The notes under the pieces: model-generated | Database searches by the model: none | Told to the model about the DNA's origin: nothing | What the model saw: only the letters and a program-made list of their open reading frames with translations | Position numbers and translations under genes: made by a program | Assembly (NCBI RefSeq): GCF_000445185.1 | Contig: NZ_AVAF01000087.1 | Coordinates: 1 to 58,182 of the forward strand | Direction of reading: 5' to 3' | Length of the DNA stretch: 58,182 nucleotides | DNA from: Thermoanaerobacter sp. A7A | GTDB lineage: Bacteria > Bacillota > Thermoanaerobacteria > Thermoanaerobacterales > Thermoanaerobacteraceae | Part shown: piece by piece, positions 55,835 through 58,182 of the stretch | How the letters are laid out: each line of letters opens with the position of its first letter | Numbering within the stretch: the stretch's first letter is position 1

Positions 55835-56916
55835 TTTTTGAGAAGATAACAAATGTTTCTGACCTTTTAGATATAGAGGATATATGGCATGAGTTAGAGA
55901 ATGTGGCGGAAATTTATCCTTTTAATACTTTTGAATGGGTGTTAAACTGGTGGAAACATTTTGGATATGGTAAAAAAATGTTGGTATTACTGGTTTATGA
56001 AGAAAATATGCCCATTGGAATTGCGCCTTTTATGATAACATATTTTGAAAAAGGACTTTTGGTTAAAAGGATAAAATTTATAGGTTCTAACAATAGTGAT
56101 TATCTTGATTTTATCGTGAGAAAAGGACATGAAAATGAATTTTATACAAGCTTAGTAAATTTTTTGGAAAGATATATAGATGCTTTTACTGTTTTAGATT
56201 TGGAACATATTCCTGAAAAGAGTGAGTTTTTCCCCTATATAATGGGTAGTAACCTTTATTACGATTATGATGTGCAAGATGTATGTCCTTATGTGGAATT
56301 ACCTCAAAGCTGGGAAGAATATTTAAATAGTTTAGATGGAAAATTTAGACGAAATCTCAATTATGAAATCAGAAGGTTTTTTAAGGAATATGACGGAAGT
56401 TTTTCAATGGTGAAGGATATAGAATCGATAGATAGAGCAATTGATAATTTAATAGTTCTTCATCAAAGGCGATGGAGACAAAGGCACATGCCTGGAGCTT
56501 TTTATTCTAAGAGGATAAGGGAGTTCCACAAGGATGTGGCAAAAGACATGTTATCAAAAGGAGAATTGAGTCTTTTTGAATTAAAAGACGGGGGAAAAAC
56601 AGTTGCTAGTCTTTTAAGTTATCATGTAGGGGGTAAAAGGTATTATTATATAAGCGGTTATGATTTGGATTATAGCAAAAGAAGTGTTGGCACTATAACT
56701 TTAGGTCTTGCTATAAAGCAGTCTATTGAAGAAGGAGATAGAATATTTGACTTTTTAAGAGGAGACGAAGAGTACAAAAAAAACTGGACTTCTTCAAAAA
56801 AGCGAAATATGCGATTTGTGGCGGCAAGGCCCACAATGGCAGGTAAATTTTTCTGCTACTACATAATTGCGGAAAACAAAATTATCAAAAAAATTAAAGA
56901 CAGGTTTAGTGAATAG
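55807..56916 (+). CDS. BioF2/CelD-like GNAT acyltransferase
   Basis: This 369-residue protein belongs to the FemAB-like/CelD double-GNAT class. An N-terminal half has FEWVLNWWKHFG and MPIGIAPFMI. The C-terminal acyltransferase domain includes FRRNLNYEIRRF, HQRRWRQRHMPGAFYS and FDFLRGDEEYKKNW. Relatives work on cell-surface polysaccharides. Start is TTG at 55807 with GGAGGG 7 bases ahead. Confidence 0.82.
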   Translation: MDERKVSNVIFEKITNVSDLLDIEDIWHELENVAEIYPFNTFEWVLNWWKHFGYGKKMLVLLVYEENMPIGIAPFMITYFEKGLLVKRIKFIGSNNSDYLDFIVRKGHENEFYTSLVNFLERYIDAFTVLDLEHIPEKSEFFPYIMGSNLYYDYDVQDVCPYVELPQSWEEYLNSLDGKFRRNLNYEIRRFFKEYDGSFSMVKDIESIDRAIDNLIVLHQRRWRQRHMPGAFYSKRIREFHKDVAKDMLSKGELSLFELKDGGKTVASLLSYHVGGKRYYYISGYDLDYSKRSVGTITLGLAIKQSIEEGDRIFDFLRGDEEYKKNWTSSKKRNMRFVAARPTMAGKFFCYYIIAENKIIKKIKDRFSE

Positions 56917-56930
56917 AACCTGTCTTTCCT
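56899..56930 (+). terminator. Terminator overlapping the acyltransferase stop
   Basis: GACAGGTT (56899-56906) pairs with AACCTGTC (56917-56924), followed by TTTCCT. The left arm is within the last codons. Confidence 0.6.
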
Positions 56931-56951
56931 ATATTAAGAAGGTAAGAGGGT

Positions 56952-57698
56952 TTAGGGAGTCACAGGTTTAGCGTAAAAGAATTTAATAGGGTCACTGTAT
57001 TTAGGCACTACTATTTTATCAGAAGTTTGTATATCTACTTTGATACCGTAAAATCTTAAAGTATCTACTATTCCGCCTTTTAAATTAAGGGCTGCTTGTA
57101 ATGTGTCAGGGTCTCCTATTGCTTTTATTACGTAAGGAGGAGCGTACCTTGTAGAGTTTATGTTTATTGTGGGGCCTACACATCGTATCTCAGACATTGC
57201 AATTATTCTTTGGTCATTTATAGCTATTGCTTCAGCACCACCCGCTTTCAATTCATTTACAATATTTAATAAATCTTCATCATGGACTAAGTACAAATTA
57301 GGGTCTTCGCCGTCTCGAGGCTGTAAGTCGCTGTCATTTACCGTTACTATAACTCCTGGGCCTACCATATCTGTAAGTCCTGCTAAAATTTTATATTTTT
57401 CAACATCCTGCTGTAGATTTTTTAAAGCGGCATCATCTTTTGATGCAGCATCTTCGTACTCTTTAAATCTTTTAGTGAGTTCTTCTAATTGCTGTTCTAG
57501 ATTTGCCTTTTCTTCTTGAGCTTTTTTGAGCTCCTGAGTAAGTTCTTCTAATCTTGCATAATTTGTAGCTGAAATAGAAGTAGGAGGTCTATTACCACCT
57601 TGTACAGTTTTAAATTGCATAGAAATCATGAGACCCATTGCAATAAATACAAGCATCAAGGATAAAGTTTGTAATGTTTTTCCTTTCAATTTCTCCAC
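56952..57698 (-). CDS. DUF881 membrane-anchored coiled-coil protein
   Basis: This 248-residue protein has one N-terminal membrane helix (about 12-28), a coiled coil (about 47-95, rich in EELT-KK repeats) and the DUF881 domain (GPGVIVTVNDSD, LLNIVNELKAGGAEAIAIND, PPYVIKAIGDP). Such proteins (YlxW/YlxX group) occur near cell-division genes in Firmicutes; function is unknown. Confidence 0.85.
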   Translation of the reverse strand: MEKLKGKTLQTLSLMLVFIAMGLMISMQFKTVQGGNRPPTSISATNYARLEELTQELKKAQEEKANLEQQLEELTKRFKEYEDAASKDDAALKNLQQDVEKYKILAGLTDMVGPGVIVTVNDSDLQPRDGEDPNLYLVHDEDLLNIVNELKAGGAEAIAINDQRIIAMSEIRCVGPTININSTRYAPPYVIKAIGDPDTLQAALNLKGGIVDTLRFYGIKVDIQTSDKIVVPKYSDPIKFFYAKPVTP

Positions 57699-57854
57699 AT
57701 CCTTTCTCTATATAAAAAGACGCATTCATCTTGCTTTTGGTTTCAGCTTATATACATTTCTATAAATAACTGTAACACTCTATAAATACTATAACATGGA
57801 AAATGTTAAAATTTATTAAGAAATTATTAAGTTTTTATTACAAAAAAGTTACAA

Positions 57855-57883
57855 AACCTCTGACATTTTTCATATCAGAGGTT
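57855..57883 (-). terminator. Terminator of the edge gene
   Basis: AACCTCTGA / TCAGAGGTT forms a 9-bp stem. On the minus strand it is followed by TTGTAACTTTTTTG. The stop codon of the edge gene lies inside the stem. Confidence 0.6.
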
Positions 57884-58182
57884 GTTATTTTTTGTTTTAT
57901 TTTCTAAAGAATTTTTTAATGACAATATTTCTTCTAATTCTTTATTGTATTTATCTATTTTCAACATAGTACTTCTATATAGGCGTATATCTTCTTCGTT
58001 TTTTTGTATACATTTTTTAAGGGAGTTTTTTACAGTTTCAAAAAGCGTATCATAAGTAATGTAATTATGCATTTCAAGGTCGGAGATTGGAACTGCGATT
58101 AATTCCTCCCCTTCTATTTTATAGTGATAAAAAGTGTTGTCGGGTTTTAAAACTATTTTTTCATCTATGCTTTTATCGTAGA
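57875..58182 (-). CDS. Unknown protein, cut by the window edge
   Basis: The minus-strand frame is open from the edge of the window to a TGA at 57875, giving 102 visible residues (KSIDEKIVLKPDNTFYHYK, then GEELIAVPISDLEMHN, then a charged helical tail). The ATG at 58072 is internal, because coding-like sequence continues upstream. The C-terminal 60 residues look like a coiled coil. I do not recognise the family. Confidence 0.55.
   Translation of the reverse strand, partial: YDKSIDEKIVLKPDNTFYHYKIEGEELIAVPISDLEMHNYITYDTLFETVKNSLKKCIQKNEEDIRLYRSTMLKIDKYNKELEEILSLKNSLENKTKNNNL

Noticed and set aside
1-58182. CRISPR array, rRNA, tRNA or prophage genes
   Set aside because: No regularly spaced repeats, no tRNA cloverleaf or rRNA sequence and no phage structural or integrase genes were recognised by eye.

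Overview
This window is from a low-GC, Gram-positive, anaerobic thermophile. Gene content and protein style (FeoAB, a NikR-controlled nickel/cobalt ECF transporter, AddAB, hemerythrins, MupG/MurQ, many GTG and TTG starts behind strong GGAGG sites) point to the Thermoanaerobacter/Caldanaerobacter group. This placement is inferred from protein families; no rRNA gene is present.

Layout. (1) 1-2645: the end of a MurNAc-type PTS permease, then mupG and murQ, a MurNAc-6-P salvage cluster. nagA, which acts on the product, lies 10 kb further on at 12312. (2) 2668-11389: a nine-gene operon that is a near-complete homologue of the uncharacterised E. coli yhf operon (yhfZ, yhfY, yhfU, yhfT, php, yhfS, yhfX, yhfW) plus an inserted compact amidase-signature gene. 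Two related palindromic operators sit before yhfZ and yhfY. (3) 11390-12215: a hairpin repeat element and relics of an etfB/glcD operon. (4) 12312-18724: nagA, an aminotransferase with an Lrp regulator, feoAB with a Fur-like box, an MNT/HEPN pair and a frameshifted small gene. (5) 18725-21779 on the minus strand: nikR-cbiM-cbiN-cbiQ-cbiO. (6) 21899-24666: a PepSY protein, a yybP-ykoY Mn(II) riboswitch with its terminator, an orphan Na+-decarboxylase beta-type membrane protein with a 44-residue gamma-like partner, and trmL. (7) 24685-31026: dinB, a MATE exporter and a MacAB-like exporter with a double-length adaptor. (8) 31093-32204: tandem hemerythrins, and a 262-bp inverted-repeat element bounded by a 20-bp duplication of their terminator hairpin. 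(9) 32268-35247: an FAH-family enzyme, a DUF1646-like ion transporter behind a structured leader (candidate Na+ riboswitch) and a CaCA exchanger. (10) 35407-47280: addB-addA-sbcD-sbcC. (11) 47302-51156: threonine aldolase, MalY/PatB lyase, and an operon for a 58-aa winged-helix protein, a Fur/PerR regulator and a one-cysteine peroxiredoxin. (12) 51230-55172: a GalT/ADP-glucose-phosphorylase-like enzyme, maltokinase and a GlgM-type glycosyltransferase, controlled by twin palindromic operators flanking an intrinsic terminator. (13) 55214-58182: DedA, a BioF2-like acyltransferase, a DUF881 protein and an edge-truncated gene.

The least explained parts are the amidase-containing yhf operon, the Mn(II)-riboswitch/OadB-like unit, the terminator-associated mobile hairpin element and the leader RNA of the DUF1646 gene. 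All assignments come from reading motifs and gene order; no database search was run.
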